A DNA stretch of 64,000 nt from positions 8,834,411 through 8,898,410 of the forward strand of contig JAQFVV010000013.1 of NCBI GenBank assembly GCA_028023455.1. Direction: 5' to 3'. This document shows, piece after piece, positions 11,604-22,446 of this stretch. Position numbers and translations under genes: made by a program. How positions within the stretch are numbered: the stretch's first letter is position 1; each line of letters opens with the position of its first letter. The notes under the pieces were generated by a model. That model made no database searches. It saw nothing but the letters and a program-made list of their open reading frames with translations, and was not told the origin of the DNA. Source of the DNA: Epiperipatus broadwayi (lineage: Eukaryota; Onychophora; Udeonychophora; Euonychophora; Peripatidae).

Positions 11604-12170
11604 TCATTGATAGCACCCTGAATCTTGGTTATCTAATTTTCTTAAGGCTTTCTTTATATTCTGTACTGCCTTTTCTGCTAGTCCATTCGACTCCGGGTGG
11701 TAAGCTGGTGTCTGTATGTGTTTGATACCATTCTTCTGGAAATATTCTTCAGTTTCTGTAGCTGTAAATGTTGTTCCATTGTCAAACACAATTGTTTCTG
11801 GCAGTCCATGGCAAGCAAATAATGCACTCAGTATCTTAACAGTTTCATTGGCACTAACATCTTTCACTATTCTACACTCTGTCCACTTTGAATATGCATC
11901 AATAATAACCAATAGTATCTTCCCATTTATTGGACCAGCATGGTCTATGTGAAGTCTTTGCCAAGCTGTTGTTGCCTTTGGCCATGAGTTGTACTCCTTG
12001 GTTGGCATATTCATCTGTCTCTGACATGGTGCACATTTTTTAATATTTTGTTCAATGTCTCTTGATATTTTTGGTTACTATATGTAGCTATGAGCCAGTG
12101 CTTTTGCCCGTACCACTCCTGGGTGCCCTTCATGCAGTAAATTTAAAACTTGTTGTCTGCCCTCCATAGG
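11604..12170 (-). pseudogene. Gypsy integrase: zinc-binding and catalytic core, frameshifted
   Basis: The H..H half of the zinc-binding motif reads near 12080-12160 (LLHEGHPGVVRAK then H) and the C..C half (CAPCQ) near 12020-12040 in another frame, so an indel lies between. The core frame 11604-12014 shows the DDE triad: Asp in LHIDHAGP, Asp in IVFDNGTTF and Glu in HPESNGLAEKAV, with near-canonical spacing. Integrase inserts the cDNA into the host chromosome. The protein cannot be made intact from this copy. Confidence 0.88.
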
Positions 12171-13034
12171 AATCACAAGCTGATCACCTGGTATTAGCAC
12201 ACAGTCTTTACAAGTTGATAATTTACTTCTATTTGCCCAAAAACTCGGATCAACATATTCAGGCCTTGAATCTGGCCATCCATTTTTAATCCATTGTTTT
12301 AATATCTGGTAGCCCTGATCGGCATTTGTCCAATTTGCTACCCTTTTACTATTTAATATGTCTGAGTTTAATGCATCTATATAATTTATTTCAACTTCTG
12401 AACTGATTTTCTCCTGTTTATCTGGAATTCGTGACAGCGCATCTGCATGTGCCATTTCTTTGCCTTTTTGATATTCGAGTATATAATCATATCCTGCCAA
12501 AATATTTCTCCAGCGCATCATGCATGGGCTTAAGTGTTCAGGTGCCAGTCTATCATGGCCTAGAATTCCAAGTAGTGGTTTGTGATCAGTGATTATTGTA
12601 AAGTTTCTGCCAAACAGGAATTGATGATATTTTTTAAGGCCAAAAATGATAGCCAGCGCCTCTTCGTTTAATTGGCTGTAGTTCCTTTCTGCTTTTGAAA
12701 GAGTCCTTAATGCATATGCAATGGGGCGCTCTCCTTTGTAGCATGGATGAGATAGTACTGCTCCTACTCCCCATTCCGATGCATCAGTGGTTAAACGTAC
12801 TTCTAAAGTGCTATTTTAATGCACTAACAGTTTATCTGATGATAGTAAGGCTTTCGTTTGCTGGAAAGCCTCTTGATGCACTTTTTCCCATTTCCACTTT
12901 TGATTCTTCTTTAATAAATCATATAAGGGTTTTGCAATCTGAGCCTTATTCTTCAAGAAAGGCTCGAAAAAGTTCATCAATCCCAAAAATGCTTGCAGCT
13001 GTTTGATATTGATTGGTGGGGATGCATTCATCAC
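12078..13034 (-). pseudogene. Gypsy RT connection and RNase H region, interrupted
   Basis: Read on the minus strand from 13034. NIKQLQAFLGLMNFF is the RT thumb/connection block, then DASEWGVGAVL-like (about 12770) and the ITDHKPLLGILG segment (about 12560-12600) mark RNase H, and HADALSRIP (about 12430-12460) is the conserved end of RNase H before the integrase linker. At least one stop at about 12815 and a frameshift divide the region. It would remove the RNA template during reverse transcription. Confidence 0.85.
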
Positions 13035-13046
13035 TGCTGTTACTTT

Positions 13047-13640
13047 CTAGAGTGATGGTTTCTTGCCCCTGTCTGAAATCAAGTGACCTAAAAAGGTTAG
13101 TTCTTTTTCCATCCATACAGTCTTTTGGGCGTGCAGTTTTACACCTAATTTCTGCAATTTCCCGCACACAGTGAGGAGCCTTTCTCGTAACTTATATTCC
13201 GAGTTTGCCGTGACGAGTATATCGTCGAAGTATGGAATGACTCCCTCTAAACCGTGTAACAAAGCATTAATCTTTGCTTGAAAAATATTCGGCACTATAG
13301 AAATGCCAAATGGTAGTCTGTTGCATTTATATAAGCCCATATGGGTCGTAAGCGCTAATTTTTCCGCTGATTTATCCATTACACGAATCTGATGAAATGC
13401 AGAGTTTAAATCTAACTTGGCGAAATACGAAACATTTTGTAGCCCCACCAGTATTTCCCTTATGTTTGGGACCGGGTAGGCTCCCCTATTTAAATATTTA
13501 TTTATTGTAACCTGGTAATCCCCACACAACCTTATCACTAACGGTGTAGCCCAATCAGAGCTTTCGATGGGCGTTAATACTCCTTTTTTGACTAAAGATT
13601 TAAGTTTATCTTCAACCTTCACTCTTTGCGTAAACGGCAC
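13047..13640 (-). pseudogene. Gypsy reverse transcriptase, fingers and palm
   Basis: 197 residues. The block YFAKLDLNSAFHQI contains the first catalytic Asp, LPFGISIVPNIFQ is motif B, and YFDDILVTA is the active-site motif C with the DD pair kept. ELTFLGHLIS is the motif D/E region. The frame joins the protease frame upstream without shift, but a TGA stop (13641-13643 area) lies between. The ACCAT..AAAAGTG context fits a C-to-T change at a former CpG. Downstream the frame breaks near 13050. Confidence 0.92.
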
Positions 13641-13643
13641 TTT

Positions 13644-14108
13644 TCATGGTTTGCAAATTACAGGACGTGCATTTTCTAATAAATCTATTTCGACTGATTT
13701 AGTATTCATCAACCCTAATTCTTCGTTAAAAAGCTCTGGGTATTTTCTAGTTATTTTCTGTTCTACAGAAATCCCTTTAATAATATTAATTTCTATTCCT
13801 AATTCACTGAACCAATCTCTACCTATAATGGGATTAATTTTTTCATTTACGATATATAACCGTAGATTTCGTTTTTTATCGTTATACTGGATTGGCGCTG
13901 TAATGTGTCTGCAAATTTTAAGCTCATGACCATTTACATCTTTCGCTTTAATGCTAGTTTTCTCTAGTGAACTCTTAAAATTAGTTACTGACAAACTTTC
14001 CCAATCTGTAAGACACATTATAGAAATAGCTGATCCACTGTCTATTTCCATTTCTATTTCCTTTTCCTGAATTTTAACTTTAATCATAAACTGCTTTATC
14101 TCTTTCAC
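13644..14108 (-). pseudogene. Gypsy aspartic protease (retropepsin) domain
   Basis: About 154 residues. The catalytic signature is IDSGSAISIM near residues 22-31, and the flap and C-terminal parts include NPIIGRDWFSELGI, the usual IIG-D-W/L signature of retroelement proteases. It overlaps the end of the Gag frame by 4 bp, so Pro-Pol may have been expressed by frameshifting, or the A-rich tract in Gag near 14170 has suffered an indel. It would cleave the Gag-Pol polyprotein inside the particle. Confidence 0.9.
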
Positions 14109-14878
14109 GTATAATTTTTAATCGTGGGGTTTCTTATTAATTTCCCTCCCCTACTTTCTGACATGCCTTTTTTTTTACCGCATTTGAAACATGAGTTTTT
14201 GTTCCATTTGCACTCTTTCTTAGTATGGCCTAATTTACCACAACAGTAACAGGTAATTTTAGTGTGATTACTTTTTGACTCATGAGGGCTACCGTTCTCA
14301 TTACTTGTCTTGAAAATGCCAATTTTTGCGTTCTCTTCTGGCCTTGCTCTAAAAGCTTGAGCTTGCTCCAAAATGAGCTCGTATGCCATGCCCTTCTTAA
14401 TGGCCATTTCATATGTTAATTCCGGTTCAACTAACAATTGTTGCCTAAGCCTGTCATCCATTATCCCCCAGAATAATTGATCCATAAGGATTTCTTCTAC
14501 GAAATTGCCATACCCACAACCTTTAGCTAATTCTTTCAAAGCCAAATTATACTCTTTTATTTTCTCACCCTTTAATTGCTTTCTATTACGCAGGGTTAAT
14601 CTCGCAATATGACGAGAGGGACGTGGGCTAAAATGTTCATTTAATTTTTTAATTACTTCTTCATATTTAACCTTCTCAGGCAATGGCAGCTCAAAATATT
14701 TACTTATAACTTCGATCACCCTCTTGCCTGCGAAACACATGAGTGCTGCGAGTTTCTTTTTATTATCCTCTAACCCATTCAAAGTAAAAAAAATTTCTAT
14801 TTGGGTTATATATAACGGCCATTCGGACACGTTATCTACGCTGAATTCTCCTATGCTATTTTGACCCAACGAATACAT
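14105..14878 (-). pseudogene. Gypsy Gag with zinc knuckles, C-terminus probably frameshifted
   Basis: 257 residues starting at the first Met inside the element. The middle has the capsid-type helix block (LTLRNRKQLKGEKIKEYNLA region, about residues 95-150). One complete CX2CX4HX4C knuckle is present (CYCCGKLGHTKKEC). A second starts as CFKCG but loses its His and last Cys where the coding strand holds a run of A, so a slippage or indel there is likely. Gag packages the genomic RNA. Confidence 0.9.
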
Positions 14879-14960
14879 TTTTTATTATGAATCTAAACCG
14901 TTCGATTTTTGCTATTAACCGCTATTTCCTAATGAATCCTCCCTCCCCTGTTTACAAGGT

Positions 14961-14978
14961 TTACTCCAGACTGCGCCA
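14961..14978 (-). other. Candidate primer-binding site of the Gypsy element
   Basis: In the sense direction TGGCGCAGTCTGGAGT begins 7 bases inside the 5' LTR edge (14986). TGG complements a tRNA CCA end, as expected. I cannot say which tRNA is the primer, and the gap to the LTR is somewhat longer than usual. Confidence 0.55.
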
Positions 14979-14985
14979 ATTAATT

Positions 14986-15834
14986 TGCTGTGTCCCGGCT
15001 TTCGCCTATGGATCAGCAATGTTAAATTTAGTTTAGTAAACAGACAAGGTATTGAATATAATGATTTAATATACAATAAATAGGTTAATATACATAAATA
15101 GCTAACACACACATATATATATAATATGGAGAACAGTTGTGGATCTTAACGCTTACCAAAGTTAAAAGTTTATAAATAAGTTCACTCTACCTGCGACAGG
15201 CATAAATTACTTAATCACAAAAAGCCCAGTTGGGCGTTATAAAATAATAAAAGATCAGTACGATCTGTTCACAGTCCTAGTCGGCTGGATTACCTTCAGG
15301 CGCCGAGTACCTGGGATATTATCTCCTCAAACATAAACACGCCAGCACTGTAGCAGGAAAAAGACTTCGAGAGTCTTTTGACTTTTGTTTTTATACCTGT
15401 CGCGTGTCGGTCTCGTTTGACTTCTTTATATTTCTGGAGTAATTGGTGACCCGTATCTGTCAGACGGTAGATCCGGGTTCTACTCATTTATTACATGCTA
15501 TATACACTAGTTACGAACAGTCCTAGTCGGCTGGATTAGCTTCAGGCGCCGAGTACCTGGGATATTATCTCCTCAAACATAAACACGCCAGCACTGTAGC
15601 AGGAAAAAGACTTCGAGAGTCTTTTGACTTTTGTTTTTATACCTGTCGCGTGTCGGTCTCGTTTGACTTCTTTATATTTCTGGAGTAATTGGTGACCCGT
15701 ATCTGTCAGACGGTAGATCCGGGTTCTACTCATTTATTACATGCTATATACACTAGTTACGAAATTAGCTTGACAATCTGCAATCATTGTTAATTGTTAT
15801 TATTCTATATTGTTATTATTCTATATATATAACA
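14986..15834 (-). repeat. Gypsy element 5' LTR (849 bp, internally duplicated)
   Basis: Homologous end to end with 10441-11056 but 233 bp longer, because a 246-bp block is present twice (15271-15516 and 15517-15762) while about 13 bp near 15140 are missing. The two block copies differ at about one base by eye. TA-rich sequence at 15105-15128 and 15820-15832 could hold promoter elements, but none is proven. Confidence 0.93.
15271..15762. repeat. 246-bp near-identical tandem duplication inside one LTR
   Basis: ACAGTCCTAGTCGGCTGGAT starts both units (15271 and 15517). The second unit ends where the unique LTR tail (GAAATTAGCTTGAC) resumes. The identical 63-residue minus-strand frames within each unit are by-products of the duplication, not genes. 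Confidence 0.95.
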
Positions 15835-15839
15835 GTTTT

Positions 15840-16545
15840 TGTTATACATGTGGTAAGTTTTGTCCATGATCACAAAGAAGAAATAGTACTGACTTTGTAA
15901 AACAAGCATACCAAGCATATTTTACCTAAAAACTTGAACAACATGACACAGTTGAGGATCAAATAAAACATCTGTGGAATCACTTCAATATCTGGTTCCA
16001 AGGCAGATGAAAAGGGCTCAACTTTGGAGTGCTAATATCATAGAGTGAGCTCAAAAATCACCTTGTCTATTGCTGCTTTTGTGTCGTGGATGTGAAATGT
16101 ATGAACCAGTTCAAAAAGCATAATTGGATGTGTCCTAACATAGAATCTGCCAAATCACCAATATCACAAAGTAAAACTTTTACAAGCCAAGTCTTAAACA
16201 GAATGTGATGAATAGATAAGTTTTGCATCAGTGCCAAAAACTTTTTAGGAAATTATACAACAGAAGAATATCACAAAATATTTGCAGACATATTGAAATT
16301 TTTTGAAAAATTAGGAGCTAATATAGCATTAAGATACACTTTTTATGCCATTTAAATAGATTCTCTGACAATCTTGGTAATTATATTGAAGACTAGAGAG
16401 AACAGTTTTAATAGGACATCAGGATAGAAGAAAAATATCATATAGTAGGACAGCCATATGATAGCTGATTGCTTTTGGATCTTACAAAGAGATTATTCTC
16501 AACTGAAACATAGTAGAAAGTCATATAGAAAATGTTTTTCATAAT
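15840..16545 (+). pseudogene. Decayed, internally deleted copy of an uncharacterised cysteine-motif protein family
   Basis: The N-terminal piece (15840-16165) reads FCYTCGKF..., SQRRNSTDFVKQAYQAYF, then a cysteine-bearing YCCFC.VDVK segment, with in-frame stops at about 15875 and 15930. The C-terminal piece (16215-16530) reads KNFLGNYTTEEYHKIF, FEKLGANIALR and SHMIADCFWILQRD. I recognise this order as the two ends of a roughly 600-residue, intronless protein found in many copies in invertebrate genomes and usually left unnamed; its middle few hundred residues are missing here. The family behaves like a mobile-element protein, but its activity is unknown to me. The Gypsy element appears to have inserted near its N-terminus: 10415-10440 reads HDSNS in frame with FCYTCG. 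Confidence 0.6.
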
Positions 16546-16849
16546 AATTTGTATATTTTTGAATTCTGTAAGGCATATTTAAAATAAAATGTTATAACAC
16601 AATTGAGATTAAAAGAATAAGGACTGTTACTTATTTAATATTATTTTTTGCCATTATCTGTTAGTTGGTCTTATCTAAAAAATTAGAGACAATCCAGCAA
16701 ATATATTATTTTTAAGTTCAACAGATTAAAATTATTCAAATCAGTTATAAAACTTGTTAAAAATGAGTTTTATAATGATTATACAAAGCAATCTTCAAAA
16801 CATATTATGTTCATATAGATAATATGCCAATTCCCTTGATACCAAAATG

Positions 16850-19000
16850 CTGGATTTAAATTTTTTTTACAGCATAGCTTTTATTTTTGAAAAGCTTCAA
16901 TATTTTGCTAATTGTAGTTTGCCATATTTTCCCCTCAACTTTATCTACTCAATAGAAGGCAATATTGCATTTTTTTTTTTATAATGTTGTGATAATCTTT
17001 ATAACATAAGAGGTCTATCTTCACCCAAAAAACATGCTCAATTTGACTGTAAAATAACACTTAGAAAGACTGTTACTGTTCATTTACTTTACATATCCAA
17101 TCCAACAGTAGATTCCATAATATCACATTCACCAAACTGAAAATTTTTAAAATTTATGGAGCATCTTTAAGTGAAATTTTTTAAAGCTTTATGGTAATTG
17201 CTAGATAGTCCAGATCTCACTTCCATACAGTCAATTGAATGAAGTAATAATAATTATATGATTATGATGAAATACCTAATTTTTAACTAGTTAAATGCAG
17301 CATCAGCATATTAAGTTTCTGCTGCACCTAAATAATTAAGTCCAGTTTCTACCAAGATATTTAAAACACACATTTTTAAACTGATAACCATAGAAGTTAT
17401 GAAATGAAATGTTTTTTTCCATCATTGGCTGATAAAAGGCTTAGATCTTTTGAGATATTAACTATTAAATCAAACACTTTTAGATTATACTGGTGTTTAA
17501 AACATTAAATACATTCTGTAGATCATCTTTTAAAATTGATAAACACAATCATCAGCATACTCTAAATTCAGAAGTGAAGAAATATGAAGTTCTTGACATT
17601 TGCTTTTAATCATTTTAAATTAAAAATTCCATTATCAACCTATATCATACATTGATGGCTTCTTCATGAAGCTGTCTATAAACAGATTCTGAAGACTGAT
17701 GTTATAAAAATGGAAAAGTTGGAGTCATCCTAGTTTAATACCAGTTTACATTTCAAATGCATCAGATTTTACCAAATGGTAACAATACTTCTTTCATGCC
17801 ATCATGTAAAAAATTTAACAAAATACATAAGTTTTTGGTGAATAACAAACTAATTTCAAACATTGCTAACTGCAATCAACTTATTCAATAAAATATTTTT
17901 AAAATATCTTTTCTAAAATGAATAACAATGATATTCTGTGATAATTACTGAATCTTGTCTTTTTTATTTTCATAAACTGAAACAATAAAAGCATTCTTAG
18001 GATAAAGTGGCACAATGTCTTGAGTTAACACTCCAAAAAATTTAAATATATTTCCAAGCCATCATAAACACTGTATTTTAAAACATCTCCAAATAACTTA
18101 GCAGATTTTGTAGCCTTTCTATTTTTAAGATTACAAAGATCTGTTTTGATTTTACTAAAGCGAATATGAGAAGATAAAATGGATTCATCATTAAATCTTT
18201 ATCTTAATTCTTGTATCAGATTAAAATACCTCTTTGACCTGTCCAAAATACCACCATCATTATATGAGTGCTATTGCTTATTTAATAGGATTACAAATTC
18301 ATTTATCAAGTCCATTTATAAATTTCTGTGTTATCAAAAAAAAAGATTCAAGGTGATCACATTCAGCAAAATTTTAATCCAACAATCATTTTTAAACCTT
18401 TTTGTCAGTTATAAATAATATTGTGAAAGTAAACCCAACATCATGCTATTTAGAGGTAATTTTGAATCATAGCCCAATTTATTTTACTAATTTATCTAAG
18501 ATTAAGTGTAAAATAATTTTTTTGGAACAAGTTCCCTGGAAATCTGATTTGTCACTACTTGGGTTACAGTGCAAACATTAGATGGACATCTTCTTTAGCT
18601 CTAATATGTTCTGCTGGTGAATACTGTGTTCCTGTTTGAGACACACTAAATATCTGGATATTAAATTAAATATCACCATGAGAATATACCAAATTCATTC
18701 AAATCTATTACTTTGCAGTTTCTTGTTCTTTCATCAAATATCAGAAGTTACCTCACAGCAAATATAAGTTATTAAATAAATTGGATTTGCCAATAATTCA
18801 AGATATAAGTTTGCCACTTAAGATTAATTTAAAATCAAGTTCTACTTTCTGAATGCTGAAGAAAAAAAATCTAAAAACGAAGAATTATAACATAAAAATG
18901 AACTTTGTATAAGGTTTCAAACAATTTCTTTTTATAGATCTAGCAGTAAAAGCAGCTGGGTTAAATTTTTCTAAATACATGTATAATCAGACTTTTGTAT
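16850..19000 (-). mobile_element. LINE reverse transcriptase relic (Jockey/CR1-like), many stops
   Basis: Reading the minus strand downwards in coordinate: an SNYHRISLL block (about 17925-17960; the usual form is NYR-ISLL), then SDAFEM and GIKLG (about 17725-17770, RT motif B region), LFIDSF, LEYADDC (about 17545-17565, RT motif C with the DD pair), KYLGRNWT (about 17330), YGSEIWTI (about 17215-17240) and a fingers-like C-terminal YFTVKLSMFFG region (about 17030). This is the normal order of a non-LTR retrotransposon RT with its C-terminal tail. It differs from the RTE copies. Boundaries are approximate and no endonuclease was recognised. Confidence 0.65.
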
Positions 19001-19600
19001 ATAGATTCAGGACAACATATAGGGTTGTTGCACACATCTGTTTCATAAATGGGGATTTATCAGCTAGTGATTTATTTAAATGTGGGCAAACACAAACCAT
19101 GAAACACATAGTTAATTAATGGTTGTCAAATCTATGGTTACATTGGTAGATTTGAAAGACTTACTAAAGCCACTAGTAAGGTAATCAACGTATGATGATC
19201 CACACCGCTCGATGGCGCTGTTACTACTACAAAACAAATAAATATTACATTACTTTTTAAAAATACATTTCTTTAAGGTTTTTTTTTAAATGGGTTTTAT
19301 ATATATGTTTTTTTGTTGTAATGGGTTTATTTCAATTTTTTAAAAACAAATATACCATTTTTTTTTTTTTAACAACCTTCTGTCTTTTTTATTTTTAAAA
19401 CATTCGTCCTTTTTTTTTTTAAAAAAAAAAAATAAACATTTTATTCTTTGTTTTTGTATTTATTTACCGGGGGTTCAAAAATTTAACTTTTAGTGATAAA
19501 CAAATACATAGAATTGTTTTTTTTTTGGATTTCCATGTTTATTTTTAAAATATAACGCTTACATAACAAAATAAAATAAACTTTCATTGCGTATATATAC
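19001..19600. other. AT-rich spacer with homopolymer-rich block
   Basis: Contains long T and A tracts (19270-19450) and a short GC-richer patch at 19180-19230. No gene recognised. If the candidate exon at 19613-19731 is real, this would be its downstream intron. Confidence 0.5.
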
Positions 19601-19612
19601 TTCACTGTGAGA

Positions 19613-19731
19613 TCATCCCTGCTCCTCAAATGTTCTGTCATTTTACTTTGTTTCTCTCGCAAATAGCGTGACTTTCGCATGAACTTTGCCGAATCGCGAC
19701 TTACACTCCTCATTGATTCGATTCTATCACC
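19613..19731 (-). CDS. Candidate internal coding exon of an unidentified host gene
   Basis: On the minus strand CTACTTTCCTTTTTAG is a strong acceptor with its pyrimidine tract. It is followed by an open stretch with balanced composition reading DRIESMRSVSRDSAKFMRKS and RYLREKQSKMTEHLRSRDDL. The peptide is charged and probably helical or coiled. A donor could be GTGAAG or GTATAT at about 19605-19613. The composition contrasts sharply with the surrounding sequence (many CG dinucleotides, no homopolymers). I do not recognise the protein. The longer open frame around it extends only into intron-like sequence. Confidence 0.5.
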
Positions 19732-19800
19732 TAAAAAGGAAAGTAGGGGCATTTGCAAAATAATTATAATTTCTAGGTACTCATAAAAATTGCAGTCCAT

Positions 19801-20085
19801 TTAAAAGGAAAAGATTTTAACTGCGTACTAATACCCTTTTTCTGATTACAAATACACACACTCTCATATGATACGCTGTTAACTATTCATTACTAACATC
19901 TATATAAAATGTCACTAATAATGTTCACATGCTAGTGATGTCGGGGAAGTGTTGACTTCATCAACATCAAGTGTTTGAACAGTTGATAGCTTTTTCATAA
20001 AAACAACACCACCAAGCTGTGTGGATCACAGATGTTTGAACAGTTTACAGCCTGTAAACAACATATTTCTGTTCTTTTTCATAGT
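19801..20085. other. Spacer upstream of the RTE copy
   Basis: Includes two similar short stretches, GTTTGAACAGTTGATAGC (about 19972) and GTTTGAACAGTTTACAGC (about 20034). No gene seen. If the minus-strand exon at 19613-19731 is real, this is upstream intron or flank. Confidence 0.45.
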
Positions 20086-20135
20086 ATGTTTTTATATAGA
20101 TGTAATAAAAGGCTTTTGATAAGAGTAAACAACAT

Positions 20136-20426
20136 TTGAAAATTGTTATGGCAGACTTTAATGCTAAAATTGGTAAGCAAATGAAACATCAAAGTGTTGC
20201 AGGTATTTTTGGTTATGGTAATAGAAATGAGAAAGGGCATAGACTTGTGGAGTTTGCAGAAAAATATATTATGAATTCTTTTTTTGAGAAATGTGTTAAA
20301 AGGAAATGGACATGGAAGGATAAAAATGAAGATACAGCGGAATTGGATTATATTTTGACTAACAGAAAATACATATTTCAAGATTGTAATGTTCTTAATA
20401 AATTTAACACAGGAAGTGATCATTGA
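20136..20426 (+). pseudogene. RTE endonuclease (APE-like), C-terminal part
   Basis: 96 residues. IVMADFNAKIG holds the D-x-N of the apurinic endonuclease fold, then FGYGNRNEKGHRLVEFAEKY, KRKWTWKD and ELDYILTNRK, and it ends in GSDH with the catalytic SDH histidine. The N-terminal third of the domain is missing (5' truncation). In active elements the domain nicks target DNA to prime reverse transcription. A stop (TGA) follows the SDH. Confidence 0.88.
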
Positions 20427-21759
20427 TTAGTAAGATTTAAAATATGTGTTAATGCAAAACTAGAGAGACAAAAATTATTAAGAAAAACAATATTTACAGT
20501 TGATATATATTAGTAGAATTTGAACATGATTCAGATTTGAATGAAATTAAGAAAATAAGTGATACCTTTTTAAAAACTGCAACAAAGATAGCTGGTAGAA
20601 AAAAGCAGCAATTGACCAATAAAATTTCTACTGAGACTAGAGAATTTATGAAGAAAAGAAGGAATATGAAGATATACAAAAATGATGCATTAAAAAGGAT
20701 TGAATACCTCAAATTTTCTAAAATGGTTTGGAAAAGAATTGAAAATGATATGAGAAAATATAACTGAACTAGCAAGGAAAGCTGTAGAAGAGAATGAAAG
20801 TCTCAAGAGTGTAAAACAACATTTTGGTATTGGTAGGAAATTTATATCTGCAGTAAGAAAAAAAGATGAAATTATTACTAAAAAGAGATATGACATCATG
20901 AAATGGGTAGAAGACTTCTATCAAGAGTTATATAGTAATAAAGATACCTCCTACATCTATTATATCTTCCAAATTACCCAGAATTTTAAATAAAGAAGTA
21001 AGGCATGCAATTAAATTTATGAAGAAAGGAAAGGCTCCAGGTAATGATGGAATTATAATTGATATATTAAAAGAAACAGGTAAAGAAATAATTTTTTTTT
21101 TTAGCAAAGTTATATACCAAATGTTTAAATGCTAAAGATGTACCAGATGATTGGAAGAATGCAGTATTAATATTTAAAAAAGGTGATAAAGATATTAGAA
21201 ATTATAGACCTATCAGTTTTTAATCAGTTTTATATAAAATTTTTACCAAGATAATTATAACTTAACATTGGATTTCCACCAACCAACAGAACAAGCTGGA
21301 TTTAAAAGTGGTTTTAGTACAGTAGATCATATCCAGGTATTGAGAGAAATTATAAAGAACAAATGAATATGAACTGCTATTATGCTTTGTATTTGTTGAT
21401 GATGAAAAGTCATTTAATTCTATAAACATTTCTTCAGTGATTAAAGCATTGGATCATCAAGGTATAGATCCAAGATATTGTCATATTTTAAAAAATATTT
21501 ATAAAAAATGCAACAGCAACAATTAGATTACATAATGATACTAGGAAAGTCAACATTAAGAAGGGTGTAAGATAAGGTGATTCCATATCTCCAAAGCTTT
21601 TTACAGCAATTCTGCAATAAGTATTTTGTGGATTAAAATGGAAAGTTAAAGGAGTGAAAGTAAATGGGGTTTATTTAAGTAATTTAGATTTTGCAGACGA
21701 TGTAGTTGTTTTTGCAAATAATGTTTTAGAGCTGCAGGAAATTTTGGAGGAGTTATCAG

Positions 21760-22188
21760 ATGAAAGTAGGACTAAAGATAAATATTAAAAAGACTAAAGT
21801 AATGTTCAATGGATTTTCTCAAAATATGAAAATAAAAATTGATTATGATGAGTTAGAAGAAATTAACAGCTACAAATACCTTGGTCAGATTATTAATACA
21901 GATGGAAACATAATGGATGAAATTAATCATAGAATTAAACTTGTTTGGAATGCTTTTGGTAGACATAACTTGATACTAAAAGGAAATATGCCTATGTGTT
22001 TGAAAAAGGTTTTTAATAACTGTGTTTTACCAGTTCTTACTTATGGATCTGAGACTTGGACACTTAATTGTAAGAGCAATACAGAGACTTCAGACCACTC
22101 AAAAAAGTATGGAGAGATGCATGTTAGGATTAAGAAAAAAAGATCGAAAACACAATATATGGGTAAGAGAACAAACAGGTATTACTGA
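21760..22188 (+). pseudogene. RTE reverse transcriptase, C-terminal part
   Basis: 142 residues starting just after the FADD active site. VGLKINIKKTKVMFNG and YKYLGQIINTDGNIMDEI are the diagnostic motif D/E blocks of RTE-type RT, followed by NCVLPVLTYGSETWTL, the usual C-terminal landmark. After about residue 110 the frame departs from the other copies and a neighbouring frame (22022-22225) carries the continuation with TDLIEKIKRLKWS, showing a frameshift near 22080. Confidence 0.88.
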
Positions 22189-22446
22189 CCTCATTGAAAA
22201 AATTAAAAGACTGAAGTGGAGTTAGGCTGTCCATATTGCTAGAAGAGATGATAATTGATGGACAATTGAAATCTTAAACTGGATTCAAAGAGATTGTAAA
22301 AGACCCAGAAAGAGATCACATGTGAGATGGATGGATGAAGTAAGTGTGCAGGGGTCATGTGGGGAAGAGAAGCTAAAGATCGGAGATGGATTGAACTTGG
22401 AGAGACCTTCATCCTGCAGTGGATTGAGAATGGTTGATGATGATCA

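Larger units (their letters stand above)
10441..15834 (-). mobile_element. Complete Ty3/Gypsy LTR retrotransposon, coding capacity broken
   Basis: This 5.4-kb element runs on the minus strand. Both ends follow the TG...CA rule: LTRs begin TGCTGTGTCCC on the plus strand and end ATAGCA or ATAACA. The 5-bp duplication GTTTT flanks it at 10436-10440 and 15835-15839. Order in the sense direction is 5' LTR (14986-15834), primer-site candidate, Gag, aspartic protease, RT, RNase H, integrase, polypurine tract, 3' LTR (10441-11056). Protease before RT and integrase last is the Ty3/Gypsy order, and there is no env. Several stops and frameshifts interrupt pol. Aligning the LTRs by eye gives about 18 substitutions in 600 bp, so the insertion is fairly young but not new. 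Confidence 0.95.
20086..22445 (+). mobile_element. RTE-clade LINE, 5' truncated, best-preserved copy
   Basis: Begins inside the endonuclease domain and ends with GAGAATGGTTGATGATGATC, the RTE-type tail. Order: endonuclease C-terminus (20136-20426), linker with a NYRPIS-like motif (about 21195-21220) and the first RT motifs (about 21360-21460), LDFADDVVVFA active site (about 21685-21715), and the RT C-terminus (21760-22188). Frameshifts and stops divide these blocks, so it cannot transpose on its own. The same family is present at 1-345, 6010-9330, 45012-48310 and 57080-58870. Confidence 0.92.

Noticed and set aside
13567-13929. 120-residue plus-strand frame
   Set aside because: Antisense shadow of the Gypsy protease/RT frames, which contain catalytic motifs on the minus strand.
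15296-15733. Two identical 63-residue minus-strand frames
   Set aside because: They lie inside the duplicated LTR block and arise from the 246-bp tandem duplication; LTRs do not encode such a protein.
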